Positions 1-9,224 of a stretch of DNA of 64,000 nucleotides are shown here, piece after piece. A program made the position numbers and the translations under genes. Source of the DNA: Providencia stuartii (GTDB taxonomy: Bacteria > Pseudomonadota > Gammaproteobacteria > Enterobacterales > Enterobacteriaceae). The notes below the pieces were generated by a model, which saw nothing but the letters and a program-made list of their open reading frames with translations, had not been told where the DNA came from and did not search any database. Location of the stretch: positions 1,612,001 to 1,676,000 of the forward strand of contig NZ_CP119546.1 in assembly GCF_029277985.1 (NCBI RefSeq), given 5' to 3'. Each line of letters starts with the position of its first letter. The first letter of the stretch is position 1.

Positions 1-315
1 TTAGTCTCTCCTCAAAATACGAGCCCGTCATTTAAATGGCGCGTGGGTTTTTTACCCCCAGGATTTGAAGAAATTTCACGTTCAAAGCGTAGTCTCGCAC
101 AGAATGATGAGGTTGAAAGCGCATTATTTAGTGATGGCTTGTTCACCTTTTCTGTGAATGTCACTAAGGCCGAACAAGGGCAACCTTTAGAGCAACCTAT
201 TCAAAATGGTCGCCGCACAATTTATACAATGACTCAGAAACAAAATGTGATTACCATAATAGGCGAATTGCCGTTGTTAACGGCACAGCAAGTCGCTGCG
301 AGCATTCGTTTTTAG
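1..315 (+). CDS. rseB: Sigma-E regulator RseB, C-terminal end (partial)
   Basis: The frame is open from base 1, so the gene starts outside the window and only about 104 residues are visible. RseB is a periplasmic protein that binds the anti-sigma factor RseA and protects it from DegS cleavage until unfolded outer membrane proteins or LPS intermediates displace it. The visible part fits the C-terminal domain: it has the GFLPPGFEE segment near the start and ends with ITIIGELPLLTAQQVAASIR, like other RseB C-termini. The stop is 9 bases before the rseC start, consistent with the rpoE-rseA-rseB-rseC operon. The call rests on similarity recalled from E. coli plus the neighbour rseC. Confidence 0.88.
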   Translation, partial: LVSPQNTSPSFKWRVGFLPPGFEEISRSKRSLAQNDEVESALFSDGLFTFSVNVTKAEQGQPLEQPIQNGRRTIYTMTQKQNVITIIGELPLLTAQQVAASIRF

Positions 316-324
316 GAGTAAATG

Positions 325-786
325 ATGGTAAAAGAGTGGGCAACAGTTATTCGTTGGCACCAAGGAAGGGCATTATTGCGTTATGGGGCTTCTTCCGGGT
401 GTGGTAGCTGTAGTGCACGTGGGGCTTGTGGTTCGTATGCATTGAGTAAGATAGGACCAAATACTGAACATCAATTAGAGGTTGAAATACAACAACCTTT
501 AGTTGTGGGGCAGAAAGTTGAAGTCGGTATTCCTGAAGGGAGTTTACTTCGATCTGCGATGTTAGTGTATTTGACACCCTTAATTGGCCTATTTTTCGTT
601 GCAGCGTTAGTACAGTTAGCAGGCTTGGAACAAATTTGGGTCGCGATTTCTGGTGTCATAGGTGGGTTTTTAGGATTCTTTTTGGCCCGAAAAATCGCCT
701 CTTATTGGCGGGATGAGACAGCGTTTCAACCTGTTATCCTACAAATAGGCTTGCCTCCAGAAGAACGCTTAGTTCAAGTTGATTAA
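325..786 (+). CDS. rseC: SoxR-reducing / sigma-E operon membrane protein RseC
   Basis: This 153-residue inner membrane protein is the last gene of the rpoE operon. In E. coli RseC is part of the RsxABCDGE-RseC system that keeps SoxR reduced and has a minor positive effect on sigma-E. The N-terminus holds a cysteine cluster (CGSCSARGACGS) and the middle has two hydrophobic segments (around residues 75-95 and 98-118). Two ATGs are adjacent. I chose the second, at 325, because GGAG at 315-318 lies 6 bases before it and only 3 before the first, and because the E. coli protein begins M-I-K-E-W, matching M-V-K-E-W here. A terminator follows directly. Confidence 0.93.
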   Translation: MVKEWATVIRWHQGRALLRYGASSGCGSCSARGACGSYALSKIGPNTEHQLEVEIQQPLVVGQKVEVGIPEGSLLRSAMLVYLTPLIGLFFVAALVQLAGLEQIWVAISGVIGGFLGFFLARKIASYWRDETAFQPVILQIGLPPEERLVQVD

Positions 787-792
787 TCAGTT

Positions 793-826
793 AAACCACC
801 TGTTATTTGCAGGTGGTTTTGTTTCA
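793..826 (+). terminator. Rho-independent terminator after rseC
   Basis: A perfect 10-bp stem (AAACCACCTG with CAGGTGGTTT) around a 7-base loop is followed by a T-rich tract. It lies 7 bases after the rseC stop and closes the rpoE-rseABC operon. The 200 bases from here to lepA hold no gene that I can see, only AT-rich sequence where a lepA promoter would be expected. Confidence 0.88.
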
Positions 827-1024
827 TTAAAGTACCATTCATTGCCATTATTAGGCTAAAACCCGCATAGTTTACAGTTGTTTTACATTGAACCTTTGTG
901 TTACAGGGATCTTCTATGTAAAATGCAGCTAATTAGCAATCTTGTGATAATCATAGCATTTTAGTTCTGTGATATATTTTTATACAGAGCTGATTTTGTA
1001 GGCAATTTAAAAGAAGATATTACC

Positions 1025-2827
1025 TTGAAAATCAATAACATAAGAAACTTTTCTATCATTGCTCACATTGACCATGGTAAGTCCACGTTATCTGACCGTA
1101 TTATTCAAATTTGTGGTGGTTTGACGGACAGAGAAATGGCGGCTCAAGTTCTAGACTCCATGGATTTAGAGCGTGAACGCGGAATTACAATTAAAGCGCA
1201 AAGTGTGACGCTTGATTATAAGGCCTCCGATGGGGAGACCTATCAGTTAAACTTCATTGATACGCCTGGCCACGTTGACTTCTCTTATGAAGTATCACGT
1301 TCGTTAGCCGCTTGTGAAGGCGCACTGTTGGTTGTTGATGCGGGGCAAGGGGTTGAAGCCCAAACACTGGCTAACTGCTATACAGCGATTGAAATGGATC
1401 TCGAAGTTGTTCCAGTCTTGAACAAAATCGACTTGCCAGCGGCAGATCCGGAACGCGTAGCGGAAGAGATTGAAGATATTGTGGGCATTGATGCTCATGA
1501 TGCAGTGCGGTGTTCAGCGAAAACCGGTATCGGCGTGCAAGAGGTTATTGAACGTTTGGTTCAATCAATTCCTGCTCCCGTCGGTGATTCTGAAGCACCT
1601 CTGCAAGCCCTGATTATTGATTCATGGTTTGATAACTATTTAGGTGTTGTATCGCTTATCCGTATTAAAAACGGTACCTTGCGTAAGGGCGATAAAATTA
1701 AGGTTATGAGTACTGGCCAGGTATATAACGCTGATCGACTCGGTATTTTCACACCTAAACAAATCGACCGTGATTCATTAAGCTGCGGTGAAGTGGGCTG
1801 GTTAGTTTGTGCGATTAAAGATATTACCGGTGCACCAGTAGGGGATACGCTCACAGGTGCTCGTCATCCAGCAGAAAAAGCCTTACCTGGATTCAAAAAA
1901 GTGAAGCCGCAAGTTTATGCCGGTTTATTCCCAGTCAGTTCAGATGATTATGAAGCATTCCGTGATGCACTGGGCAAACTGAGTTTAAATGATGCTTCAT
2001 TATTCTATGAGCCAGAAACGTCGAGTGCGCTAGGTTTTGGTTTCCGTTGTGGTTTCCTCGGCTTACTGCATATGGAGATCATCCAAGAGCGTTTAGAGCG
2101 TGAATATGATTTAGATCTGATCACCACGGCGCCAACCGTCGTTTATGAAGTTGTACAAACGAACGGTGAGGTTGTGTATGTTGATAGCCCTGCTAAATTG
2201 CCACCGCTGAATAACATTGAAGAGCTGCGTGAGCCGATCGCGGAATGTCATATGTTGATGCCGAAAGAGTATCTCGGAAACGTGATTACACTTTGTGTTG
2301 AAAAACGCGGCGTTCAGACAAACATGGTCTATCATGGTAATCAGGTATCGCTAACCTATGACATTCCAATGTCAGAAGTTGTGCTAGATTTCTTCGATCG
2401 TTTGAAGTCTACCTCCCGAGGTTATGCTTCTTTAGATTATACGTTTAAGCGTTTCCAAGCGTCAGATATGGTGCGTGTGGATGTGATGATTAACGGTGAG
2501 CGTGTGGATGCACTGGCATTGATTACTCACCGCGCAAATTCACAGTATCGTGGTCGTGAACTGGTTGAAAAAATGAAGGAGTTGATTCCTCGTCAACAGT
2601 TTGATATCGCGATTCAAGCGGCGATCGGTAACCATATTATTGCTCGTTCTACAGTTAAACAATTACGTAAAAACGTGCTTGCTAAGTGTTACGGTGGTGA
2701 CGTTAGCCGTAAGAAAAAACTGTTACAGAAGCAAAAGGAAGGTAAGAAACGTATGAAGCAAGTCGGTAATGTTGAATTGCCTCAAGAAGCGTTCTTGGCG
2801 ATATTGCATGTTGGTAAAGACAACTAA
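1025..2827 (+). CDS. lepA: Elongation factor 4 (LepA/EF-4) GTPase
   Basis: This is a ribosome-bound translational GTPase of 600 residues (E. coli 599), implicated in back-translocation and ribosome assembly. The G1 motif AHIDHGKST is near residue 13, DTPGHVDF follows near 80 and NKIDLP near 135. The C-terminal end [16 protein letters not shown] is the LepA-specific basic tail. The start is TTG: no ATG or GTG gives the expected N-terminus, and an AGAAG-type ribosome site lies about 10 bases upstream. The protein then begins (M)KINNIRNF, two residues longer than E. coli. lepB follows after 17 bases, as in E. coli, so the two are probably co-transcribed. Confidence 0.97.
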   Translation: MKINNIRNFSIIAHIDHGKSTLSDRIIQICGGLTDREMAAQVLDSMDLERERGITIKAQSVTLDYKASDGETYQLNFIDTPGHVDFSYEVSRSLAACEGALLVVDAGQGVEAQTLANCYTAIEMDLEVVPVLNKIDLPAADPERVAEEIEDIVGIDAHDAVRCSAKTGIGVQEVIERLVQSIPAPVGDSEAPLQALIIDSWFDNYLGVVSLIRIKNGTLRKGDKIKVMSTGQVYNADRLGIFTPKQIDRDSLSCGEVGWLVCAIKDITGAPVGDTLTGARHPAEKALPGFKKVKPQVYAGLFPVSSDDYEAFRDALGKLSLNDASLFYEPETSSALGFGFRCGFLGLLHMEIIQERLEREYDLDLITTAPTVVYEVVQTNGEVVYVDSPAKLPPLNNIEELREPIAECHMLMPKEYLGNVITLCVEKRGVQTNMVYHGNQVSLTYDIPMSEVVLDFFDRLKSTSRGYASLDYTFKRFQASDMVRVDVMINGERVDALALITHRANSQYRGRELVEKMKELIPRQQFDIAIQAAIGNHIIARSTVKQLRKNVLAKCYGGDVSRKKKLLQKQKEGKKRMKQVGNVELPQEAFLAILHVGKDN

Positions 2828-2844
2828 AATTACAAGGAGTCTCA

Positions 2845-3816
2845 ATGGCTAACACCTTTGCCTTGATCCTAACACTGGCAACAGTGATTACGGGGATTAT
2901 CTGGTGTTTAGATCGCTTTAAATTTTCGCCTGCGCGGAAGAAGAAGCTCAAACATATACAGGAAGTGAGTCAAGGCTCATTGACTCAAGACGAGATGGAG
3001 AAAGTGGTACGCCGTCCGTCATGGGTCGAAACAGGATCTTCAATTTTTCCTGTTTTAGCAATTGTTTTGGTGGTTCGTTCGTTTATTTACGAACCATTTC
3101 AAATTCCATCTGGATCGATGATGCCAACGTTATTAGTTGGGGATTTCATGTTGGTTGAAAAGTTTGCTTATGGGTTGAAAGACCCAATAACGCAAACCAC
3201 CTTGATTGAAACCGGTAAACCCTCTCGCGGTGATATTGCAGTATTTAAATATCCAAAGGATCCGAGTGTGGACTTTGTTAAACGTGTGATTGGTTTACCC
3301 GGCGATAAAATTGTTTATAACCCAGATGCGAAGGAACTGACAATTTATCCGAATTGTGCGGACAATAACTGTACCAAGCAATTGCCAATTAAATATGGCC
3401 CATTAGCGCCAAGTGAATGGACAATGTTCTTCAATGTTGATTCTGTCGTTGAGAGCCAAAAAGGGAACTATGAAATCCCCGTTGATCAACCTGTTCCAAG
3501 TAATGCATTACGTCAATATCAAAGAAGTGAAAAGCTTGATACTGTCGAGCACCAGATATTGATTATTCGTCAGGCAATAACAGAATCGCGTTATATTCAA
3601 CCGAATATGCCACCAAATGAATGGATTGTGCCTGAAAAACATTATTTTATGATGGGTGATAACAGGGATAACAGTTCTGATAGCCGTATGTGGGGCTTTG
3701 TTCCTGAAGAAAATCTTGTTGGTCGCGCGGTGTTTATTTGGTTAAGCCTCGATAAACAAGAAAACGAGTGGCCTACCGGTATTCGTTTTAGTCGTATTGG
3801 ACCACTAGGTTCATAA
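2845..3816 (+). CDS. lepB: Signal peptidase I
   Basis: Membrane-bound serine/lysine protease that removes signal peptides from Sec and Tat exported proteins. It has 323 residues (E. coli 324). Two transmembrane segments lie near residues 4-20 and 65-80. The catalytic serine is Ser91 in IPSGSMMPTL and the general base is Lys146 in DFVKRVIGLPGDK. The box GDNRDNSSDSR is near residue 273. A ribosome site AAGGAG lies 8 bases before the ATG. It sits in the conserved lepA-lepB-rnc-era-recO order. Essential in E. coli. Confidence 0.97.
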   Translation: MANTFALILTLATVITGIIWCLDRFKFSPARKKKLKHIQEVSQGSLTQDEMEKVVRRPSWVETGSSIFPVLAIVLVVRSFIYEPFQIPSGSMMPTLLVGDFMLVEKFAYGLKDPITQTTLIETGKPSRGDIAVFKYPKDPSVDFVKRVIGLPGDKIVYNPDAKELTIYPNCADNNCTKQLPIKYGPLAPSEWTMFFNVDSVVESQKGNYEIPVDQPVPSNALRQYQRSEKLDTVEHQILIIRQAITESRYIQPNMPPNEWIVPEKHYFMMGDNRDNSSDSRMWGFVPEENLVGRAVFIWLSLDKQENEWPTGIRFSRIGPLGS

Positions 3817-3821
3817 TCATG

Positions 3822-3853
3822 TTATACGGGTTTTCGCACGAAAACCCGTATAA
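3822..3853 (+). terminator. Long perfect hairpin between lepB and rnc
   Basis: A 15-bp perfect inverted repeat (left arm TTATACGGGTTTTCG) has only two bases between the arms, so the real loop is larger. It starts 6 bases after the lepB stop. No clear T-run follows on the + strand, so it may act as a weak terminator, an RNA processing or stability element, or part of the rnc leader. In E. coli the rnc leader contains a stem-loop cut by RNase III for autoregulation. Whether this hairpin plays that role is inference. Confidence 0.6.
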
Positions 3854-4084
3854 ACCGAAGCATTATTGTTTTTCTCAGTGTACAATATAATTTAATTAAA
3901 TATTTATTGGCTTCTTAATTAACTCCTATAATCATATTAATAGTATTTAGCTATATTTTTAGCTGAAATTTATTATTTAAAATTAAGGATAAAGCGTTAA
4001 GAGTCAGTGCAAACGCAACAGTTTTGTTCCTTACAGGTCTGTTGCGTGTGCTTTTTTGTCAATCAGAAAAATGGCTGGGCGCGC

Positions 4085-4765
4085 ATGAACCCCTCTTTAC
4101 TTGAGCAATTACAACGAAAACTTGGTTACAAGTTTAATCAACACGACCTTTTAATTCAGGCGCTTACACATCGTAGTGCGAGCAGTAAACATAATGAACG
4201 CTTAGAATTCCTTGGCGATTCTATTTTAAGTTTTGTTATTGCCAATGATTTATATCATCGATTCCCTAAAGTGGATGAAGGGGATATGAGTCGTATGAGA
4301 GCAACGTTAGTTCGTGGAAACACGTTAGCGGAAATTGCTCGTGAATTTGAGCTTGGTGAATGTTTACGTTTAGGACCGGGTGAATTAAAAAGTGGCGGAT
4401 TCCGCCGTGAATCTATACTCGCAGATACAGTTGAAGCACTGATCGGCGGGATTTTTCTCGATAGTGATATTCAAACGATAGAACGAATTATTCTAGATTG
4501 GTATCAAAATAGGTTGAATGAAATCAGCCCGGGCGATAAACAAAAAGACCCGAAAACGAGATTACAAGAATATCTACAGGGGCGTCATTTGCCTTTACCT
4601 AATTATATGGTTGTTCAGGTAAAAGGTGAGGCTCATGATCAGGAGTTTACTATCCACTGTCAAGTGAGTGGTATTGAACAGCCTATTCATGGTGTTGGTT
4701 CAAGTCGTCGTAAAGCTGAACAAGCCGCTGCGGAGCAAGCATTGAAAATTTTGGAGATTGAATGA
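4085..4765 (+). CDS. rnc: Ribonuclease III
   Basis: Endonuclease specific for double-stranded RNA. It processes rRNA precursors and controls several mRNAs, including its own. The protein has 226 residues, exactly the E. coli length. The N-terminal nuclease domain carries the signature [13 protein letters not shown] (around residues 35-47) and the acidic residues of [11 protein letters not shown] dsRNA-binding domain fills about residues 155-225 ([16 protein letters not shown]). The frame is open upstream to 4007, but ATG 4085 gives the conserved start [15 protein letters not shown]. The AT-rich leader from 3854 to 4084 is long, as in E. coli. The stop overlaps the era start (ATGA). Confidence 0.96.
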   Translation: MNPSLLEQLQRKLGYKFNQHDLLIQALTHRSASSKHNERLEFLGDSILSFVIANDLYHRFPKVDEGDMSRMRATLVRGNTLAEIAREFELGECLRLGPGELKSGGFRRESILADTVEALIGGIFLDSDIQTIERIILDWYQNRLNEISPGDKQKDPKTRLQEYLQGRHLPLPNYMVVQVKGEAHDQEFTIHCQVSGIEQPIHGVGSSRRKAEQAAAEQALKILEIE

Positions 4766-5670
4766 GTGAAAAACAACCCCACTGTGGCTTTGTGGCTATT
4801 GTTGGGCGACCCAATGTCGGCAAATCAACGTTATTAAACCAGTTGTTAGGGCAAAAAGTTTCGATTACATCGAGAAAGCCCCAAACGACTCGTCACCGTA
4901 TTATGGGGATCCATACTGAAGAGGAATACCAAATCATCTATGTGGATACTCCAGGGCTGCATATTGAAGAGAAACGGGCAATAAATCGTTTGATGAACCG
5001 AGCTGCTTCAAGCTCCATTGGTGATGTTGAGCTGGTTATTTTCGTTGTTGAAGGCACGAACTGGACCGACGATGATGAAATGGTGCTTAATAAGCTAAAA
5101 AGTCTACGCTGCCCAGTCATTTTAGCGATCAATAAAATTGATAATGTAACGGATAAAACGGTTCTGTTACCGCATATTAGTTTTGTTAGCCAAAAAATGA
5201 ACTTTTTGGATGTGGTACCAATTAGTGCAGAAAAAGGCAAAGGTGTTGATACAATTGCAAAAATTGTCAAGCAACACATTCCTGAAGCTGAACACCATTT
5301 CCCAGAAGACTATATTACTGATCGTTCTCAACGCTTTATGGCATCGGAAATCATCCGTGAAAAATTAATGCGTTTCTTGGGCGATGAATTACCTTATTCT
5401 GTCACTGTTGAAATCGAACAATTCAAAGTTATGGAAAAGGGCGGTTATCATATCAATGGCCTTATTTTGGTTGAACGTGAAGGCCAAAAGAAAATGGTTA
5501 TTGGGAATAAAGGCAGTAAACTCAAAACGATCGGCACAGAAGCCCGTATCGATATGGAAAGACTGTTTGATACCAAAGTCCATCTTGAACTTTGGGTGAA
5601 AGTTAAAGCTGGCTGGGCTGATGATGAACGAGCGCTACGCAGCTTAGGCTATGTTGATGACCTAAAATAA
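4762..5670 (+). CDS. era: GTPase Era
   Basis: Essential GTPase that binds the 3' end of 16S rRNA through a C-terminal KH domain and acts in 30S maturation. It has 302 residues. The motifs are G1 GRPNVGKST (near residue 14), DTPGLH (near 62) and NKID (near 124). The KH domain GxxG region is visible as [13 protein letters not shown] near residue 245. Translation is probably coupled at both ends: the start overlaps the rnc stop as ATGA, and its TAA overlaps the recO ATG by one base. Confidence 0.97.
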   Translation: MSEKQPHCGFVAIVGRPNVGKSTLLNQLLGQKVSITSRKPQTTRHRIMGIHTEEEYQIIYVDTPGLHIEEKRAINRLMNRAASSSIGDVELVIFVVEGTNWTDDDEMVLNKLKSLRCPVILAINKIDNVTDKTVLLPHISFVSQKMNFLDVVPISAEKGKGVDTIAKIVKQHIPEAEHHFPEDYITDRSQRFMASEIIREKLMRFLGDELPYSVTVEIEQFKVMEKGGYHINGLILVEREGQKKMVIGNKGSKLKTIGTEARIDMERLFDTKVHLELWVKVKAGWADDERALRSLGYVDDLK

Positions 5671-6413
5671 TGGGTGAAACGGTGAGTGCGGGCTGGCAAC
5701 GTGCATTTGTGCTTCATTCTAGGCCTTTCAGTGAAACAAGCCTATTAATTGATTTTTTTACTGAAGGTGAAGGCAAAATTCGACTGTTAGCAAAAGGTGC
5801 TCGCCGTAATCGTTCACCGCTGAGGGGCTGCTTGCAGCCCTTTACGCCATTACTTATCCGTTGGGGAGGTAAAGGCGAAATCAAAACGTTAACCCATGCG
5901 GATCCGATTTCACTCTCGCTGCCATTATCGGGTACTGTGCTTTATAGCGGTTTATATCTCAATGAGTTAGTTTCGCGCGTCATTGAGTTTGGAACACCGT
6001 ATTCCGCGTTATTCTTTGACTACCTTTCATGTTTACAATTACTTGCCGCGAGTGAACAAACACCTGAATCGGCATTACGTCAATTTGAATTAGCATTATT
6101 ATCCTACCTTGGTTATGGAGTTGATTTCCTTCATTGTGCAGGCAGTGGCGAACCCGTTGCAGATACAATGACTTATCGTTATCGCGAAGAAAAAGGGTTT
6201 ATCGGTAGTTTGGTGATAGATCAATTAAGCTTCACGGGTAGGCAGCTCAAAGCGTTAGCCGCTCGTGAGTTTCCAGACAGTGATACGCTAAAAGCGGCAA
6301 AACGTTTTACACGCATGGCGTTAAAGCCTTATTTGGGCGGAAAGCCATTAAAAAGTCGTGAGTTATTTAGGCAATTCGTGAAAGTTCCGCCTACCCATCC
6401 CCCTAAAGCCTGA
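5670..6413 (+). CDS. recO: DNA repair protein RecO
   Basis: Recombination mediator of the RecFOR pathway. It binds SSB-coated single-stranded DNA and helps load RecA at gaps. The 247 residues compare with 242 in E. coli. An N-terminal OB-fold begins [18 protein letters not shown], followed by [20 protein letters not shown] and a helical C-terminal part. It starts on the last base of the era stop, so it is the third cistron of rnc-era-recO. The 213 bases to pdxJ hold no gene and no obvious terminator. Confidence 0.94.
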   Translation: MGETVSAGWQRAFVLHSRPFSETSLLIDFFTEGEGKIRLLAKGARRNRSPLRGCLQPFTPLLIRWGGKGEIKTLTHADPISLSLPLSGTVLYSGLYLNELVSRVIEFGTPYSALFFDYLSCLQLLAASEQTPESALRQFELALLSYLGYGVDFLHCAGSGEPVADTMTYRYREEKGFIGSLVIDQLSFTGRQLKALAAREFPDSDTLKAAKRFTRMALKPYLGGKPLKSRELFRQFVKVPPTHPPKA

Positions 6414-6626
6414 TTGAATCTGCACATATCCCGCATTGTGCACCGTTGACGGTTTTACCCTCCAAGTTTTATTCACCGTTATCAAACGATAAGAGATTGC
6501 AGAAAAAAACAGCGAAATGTGGAAAGGTACGCGTAGTGATAGAGATTTATTCCCAATAAATATTAAATTGCAGTAGGATAGGGGCATTCGTGCGTATTTG
6601 ACCGTATCAATTATAGGGAGTGAAAA

Positions 6627-7358
6627 ATGGCTGAGCTTTTGTTAGGTGTCAACATAGATCATATCGCGACAGTGAGAAATGCGCGGGGCACCCAGTATCC
6701 TGATCCTGTTCAGGCGGCATTTGTTGCTGAGCAAGCAGGCGCTGATGGCATTACTGTACATTTACGCGAAGACCGTCGTCATATCACTGATAGGGATATT
6801 GAATTGCTGAAAGAGACTATCCAAACGCGGATGAATCTTGAAATGGCAGTGACAGAGGAAATGCTGACGATCGCATGCCGTATTAAACCGACCTTTTGTT
6901 GTCTTGTACCTGAAAAACGTGAAGAAGTGACCACCGAGGGTGGATTAGATGTGGCGGGCCAATTACCAAAAATCACAGAAGCAGTGAAACGTCTCACTGA
7001 AGCAGGTATTCAAGTCTCTCTATTTATCGATGCTGACCACGCACAAATTGATGCAGCCCAAGCCGCAGGCGCGCCATTTATTGAAATTCATACTGGTGCA
7101 TATGCAGATGCAAAAACAGAGCAAGAACAGGAAATTGAGTATCGTCGTATTCGTGATGGCGTAACTTACGCGGCGAATAAAGGTTTAAAAGTTAATGCGG
7201 GTCATGGGTTAACCTATCATAATGTTCAACGCATCGCGTTATTGCCTGAAATTTATGAACTGAATATCGGACATGCGATCATTGGTCGAGCATTGTTCAG
7301 TGGATTAGCCGATGCAGTATCCGATATGAAGAAATTACTACGAGAAGCGCGTGACTAA
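6627..7358 (+). CDS. pdxJ: Pyridoxine 5'-phosphate synthase
   Basis: PdxJ condenses 1-deoxyxylulose 5-phosphate with 3-amino-2-oxopropyl phosphate to make pyridoxine 5'-phosphate, the ring-closing step of vitamin B6 synthesis. It has 243 residues, as in E. coli. Family motifs seen are [21 protein letters not shown] at the N-terminus, [13 protein letters not shown], and [12 protein letters not shown] near the C-terminus. A ribosome site (GGGAG) lies about 9 bases upstream. The stop overlaps the acpS start (TAATG), the arrangement also found in E. coli. Confidence 0.97.
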   Translation: MAELLLGVNIDHIATVRNARGTQYPDPVQAAFVAEQAGADGITVHLREDRRHITDRDIELLKETIQTRMNLEMAVTEEMLTIACRIKPTFCCLVPEKREEVTTEGGLDVAGQLPKITEAVKRLTEAGIQVSLFIDADHAQIDAAQAAGAPFIEIHTGAYADAKTEQEQEIEYRRIRDGVTYAANKGLKVNAGHGLTYHNVQRIALLPEIYELNIGHAIIGRALFSGLADAVSDMKKLLREARD

Positions 7359-7744
7359 TGGCAATTATCGGTCTAGGTACAGATATTGTCGAAGTTGCTC
7401 GGATTGAAGGTGTCATTAAGCGTTCGGCCGATAGCTTGGCTAAGCGTATATTAACCGAAAATGAATTTAAGCAATTTCAGCAACAAGCTCAACCAGCGCG
7501 TTTTCTGGCAAAGCGCTTTGCGGTTAAAGAAGCGGCGGCTAAAGCTTTAGGTACTGGCATTCGTAATGGCTTAGCATTTAATCAATTTGAAGTCAGCAAT
7601 GATGCCCTAGGCAAGCCACAACTTACATTGCTCGGAGAGGCGAATCAGTTGGCTCAACGAATGAAAGTGACGCATATCCATGTTTCTATTACCGATGAGC
7701 GTCATTATGCCGTGGCGACGGTGATCATTGAAAGTTTGTCGTGA
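7358..7744 (+). CDS. acpS: Holo-[acyl-carrier-protein] synthase
   Basis: AcpS transfers 4'-phosphopantetheine from CoA to a serine of acyl carrier protein and is essential for fatty acid synthesis. It has 128 residues (E. coli 126). The magnesium-binding motifs [10 protein letters not shown] (Asp9) and [14 protein letters not shown] (Glu near residue 59) are present. The start overlaps the pdxJ stop by one base, so translation is coupled. A terminator follows about 60 bases downstream. Confidence 0.96.
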   Translation: MAIIGLGTDIVEVARIEGVIKRSADSLAKRILTENEFKQFQQQAQPARFLAKRFAVKEAAAKALGTGIRNGLAFNQFEVSNDALGKPQLTLLGEANQLAQRMKVTHIHVSITDERHYAVATVIIESLS

Positions 7745-7806
7745 TAATCGTTTAAACGCCATTTTGATAAATGGAATTCTCAGGCGGTAATCGCGATTCA
7801 AAACAG

Positions 7807-7840
7807 GATGCCTCGCCGTTTACGGCGGGGTATCTCATTT
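7807..7840 (+). terminator. Terminator after acpS
   Basis: A GC-rich 12-bp stem (GATGCCTCGCCG with CGGCGGGGTATC, two G-T pairs) has a TTTA loop and is followed by CTCATTT. It ends the rnc-acpS group and faces yfhL, which converges from the other strand. Confidence 0.8.
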
Positions 7841-7894
7841 CGTTATAGTCATAGGTTGGTTTATTAGCGACGAATGGCAAAACGTATAAACTGA

Positions 7895-8155
7895 TTAAAT
7901 CTTATCAGCGTGATGGATCATCACAAATTTATCCCACAGTTGTTCTTGGGTTTCGATATGCTGAGGGTCGGTAATAATAGTATTAGTGATAGGACAAACG
8001 GACTGACAGGTCGGTTTATCATAATGGCCAACACACTCAGTACAGAGATCTGTGTCGATCTCGTAGATTTCATCGCCCATATAGATTGCATCATTAGGAC
8101 ATTCAGGCTCACACATATCGCAATTGATGCATTTTTTGGTAATTAATAGTGCCAT
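7895..8155 (-). CDS. yfhL: 2[4Fe-4S] ferredoxin YfhL
   Basis: Small ferredoxin of 86 residues with two [4Fe-4S] cluster motifs: CINCDMCEPECP near residues 9-20, and CTECVGHYDKPTCQSVCP near 38-55. The second has the extended Cys spacing and C-terminal extension typical of the YfhL/Alvin type. Its in vivo partner is not established; in E. coli it lies beside acpS just as here. It is the last clearly chromosomal gene before the phage-derived element. Confidence 0.93.
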   Translation of the reverse strand: MALLITKKCINCDMCEPECPNDAIYMGDEIYEIDTDLCTECVGHYDKPTCQSVCPITNTIITDPQHIETQEQLWDKFVMIHHADKI

Positions 8156-8698
8156 ATCAATAGGTTATATAGTATTCAGTTCAAGTCAGTGAGTGATATT
8201 ATTTCAGTATTCGTTACTTTTGGCGATGAGCTGCCATTTAATACCGTCTATTTTACATTGTAAAACCTAAATTCATAACACAAAACCGCAACGCATATTC
8301 TTTTTATCGATTCAAAAACAGTGAATGTGTGAGCTTTATACTTAATGTGTTGATATAAATAGGCAATCTCATGCCGACTATCGTATCACAAAAGGGCAAA
8401 AGCCCCGATTCTGATGATCATACTGACGCTTTATCGTATTGAGGATTACCTAAGTTATGCACATAACTCACTGTCGTATAAGCATTTTAAAATAGCTCAA
8501 TAAGCCGCGTCGATGACATGGCGAAAAAGCGCTCAATTTCCTATCAATCAACTCTCTCTTTCGCCGAAGAGGTTCCTATCAAATTTTTCCATTATTGTAG
8601 CGATCTATTTGGCAGTACTTATGACGACCTTGTGTTTTTCTCTTTGTATCCTTTCAAGATTGTTGCAACCCAAAATAACGTGGCGAACCCCGAATATA
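8156..8698. other. 540-base stretch without a convincing gene (left junction)
   Basis: No gene is called. A 100-codon frame at 8518-8820 (+) has reasonable codon use but a poor ribosome site, and it runs through the hairpin at 8699-8742. A perfect 14-base palindrome, GTTATGCACATAAC, lies near 8453-8466. The boundary between chromosome and the phage-derived element must lie in or near this stretch, but I could not find an attachment repeat by eye. Confidence 0.5.
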
Positions 8699-8742
8699 AA
8701 AAGCCTCGCGTGTTCCCGTCATTGATCGGGGGCGAGGCTTTT
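8699..8742 (-). terminator. Hairpin ending the leftward phage operon
   Basis: An 11-bp perfect stem (AAAAGCCTCGC with GCGAGGCTTTT) surrounds a 22-base loop. It has an A-run on one side and a T-run on the other, so it could stop transcription in both directions. On the minus strand it lies about 130 bases beyond the ANR-type gene and is the natural end of the leftward operon. Confidence 0.6.
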
Positions 8743-8873
8743 GACTGGGGCTTTGTACTCCATAACATGTTGTTACCATCTGGCAGAATACGCCCCTACT
8801 GGGGGGATCTTGACCATTAAGAGACGTCAATGTATAAGCAATACCACCGATTTTTGGTTCATTTTCATGTACT

Positions 8874-9092
8874 TTACTTATGACTCGCGAGTTTATACTG
8901 TTCGCGTTTAATTTGCATAAAGCAAAAGTCAGAGCGTCGTTCGCTCCATATTTGGTTATCTCGTGATCGGGATAACCTATGGGCTTGTGACCAAGCTTTA
9001 GAAGCCTCAAAATATTTCTTTGCCTGTTCAAGACGAATCGCATCCCGAGCCGCGCGGAAATACAACGGGCTATCGTTGTTTATGAATGTCAT
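8874..9092 (-). CDS. ANR-family-like small transcriptional regulator
   Basis: This 72-residue protein contains a pattern I associate with the ANR family (small negative regulators of AraC-type activators) and related phage proteins: AIRLEQAKKYFEASKAWSQAH, then N-Q-I-W-S-E-R-R-S-DFC. The family is recalled by its Leu-Glu, Trp, Asn-x-x-Trp and terminal Phe-Cys positions, all present here. It is the last gene of the leftward operon, where phages often carry such accessory regulators. Its target cannot be told from the sequence. A weak GAG ribosome site lies upstream. Confidence 0.6.
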   Translation of the reverse strand: MTFINNDSPLYFRAARDAIRLEQAKKYFEASKAWSQAHRLSRSRDNQIWSERRSDFCFMQIKREQYKLASHK

Positions 9093-9224
9093 ATAGGATT
9101 CTCAAAGATGAAATTGATATGGATAGATTAAAGTGAAGATAAAGTGTGTTGTTCAACCAACGCATTAGATTGCGTAACCGTTGGGCGGCATAGGAGCCAA
9201 TGTCATTGTAGTCAGCGGGACAAT

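Noticed and set aside
4007..4084. Longer N-terminus for RNase III
   Set aside because: The frame is open, but the added residues are cysteine- and phenylalanine-rich and unlike the family; ATG 4085 gives the exact E. coli length and start.
8518..8820. 100-codon plus-strand frame at the left junction
   Set aside because: Poor ribosome site and it reads through a strong hairpin; kept only as a possible truncated gene in the findings.
8654..9043. 129-codon minus-strand frame overlapping the ANR-like gene
   Set aside because: It shares the strand with the ANR-like gene in another frame and crosses the terminator hairpin. Parts vaguely resemble phage Icd/Ash-type leader sequences, but not enough to call.
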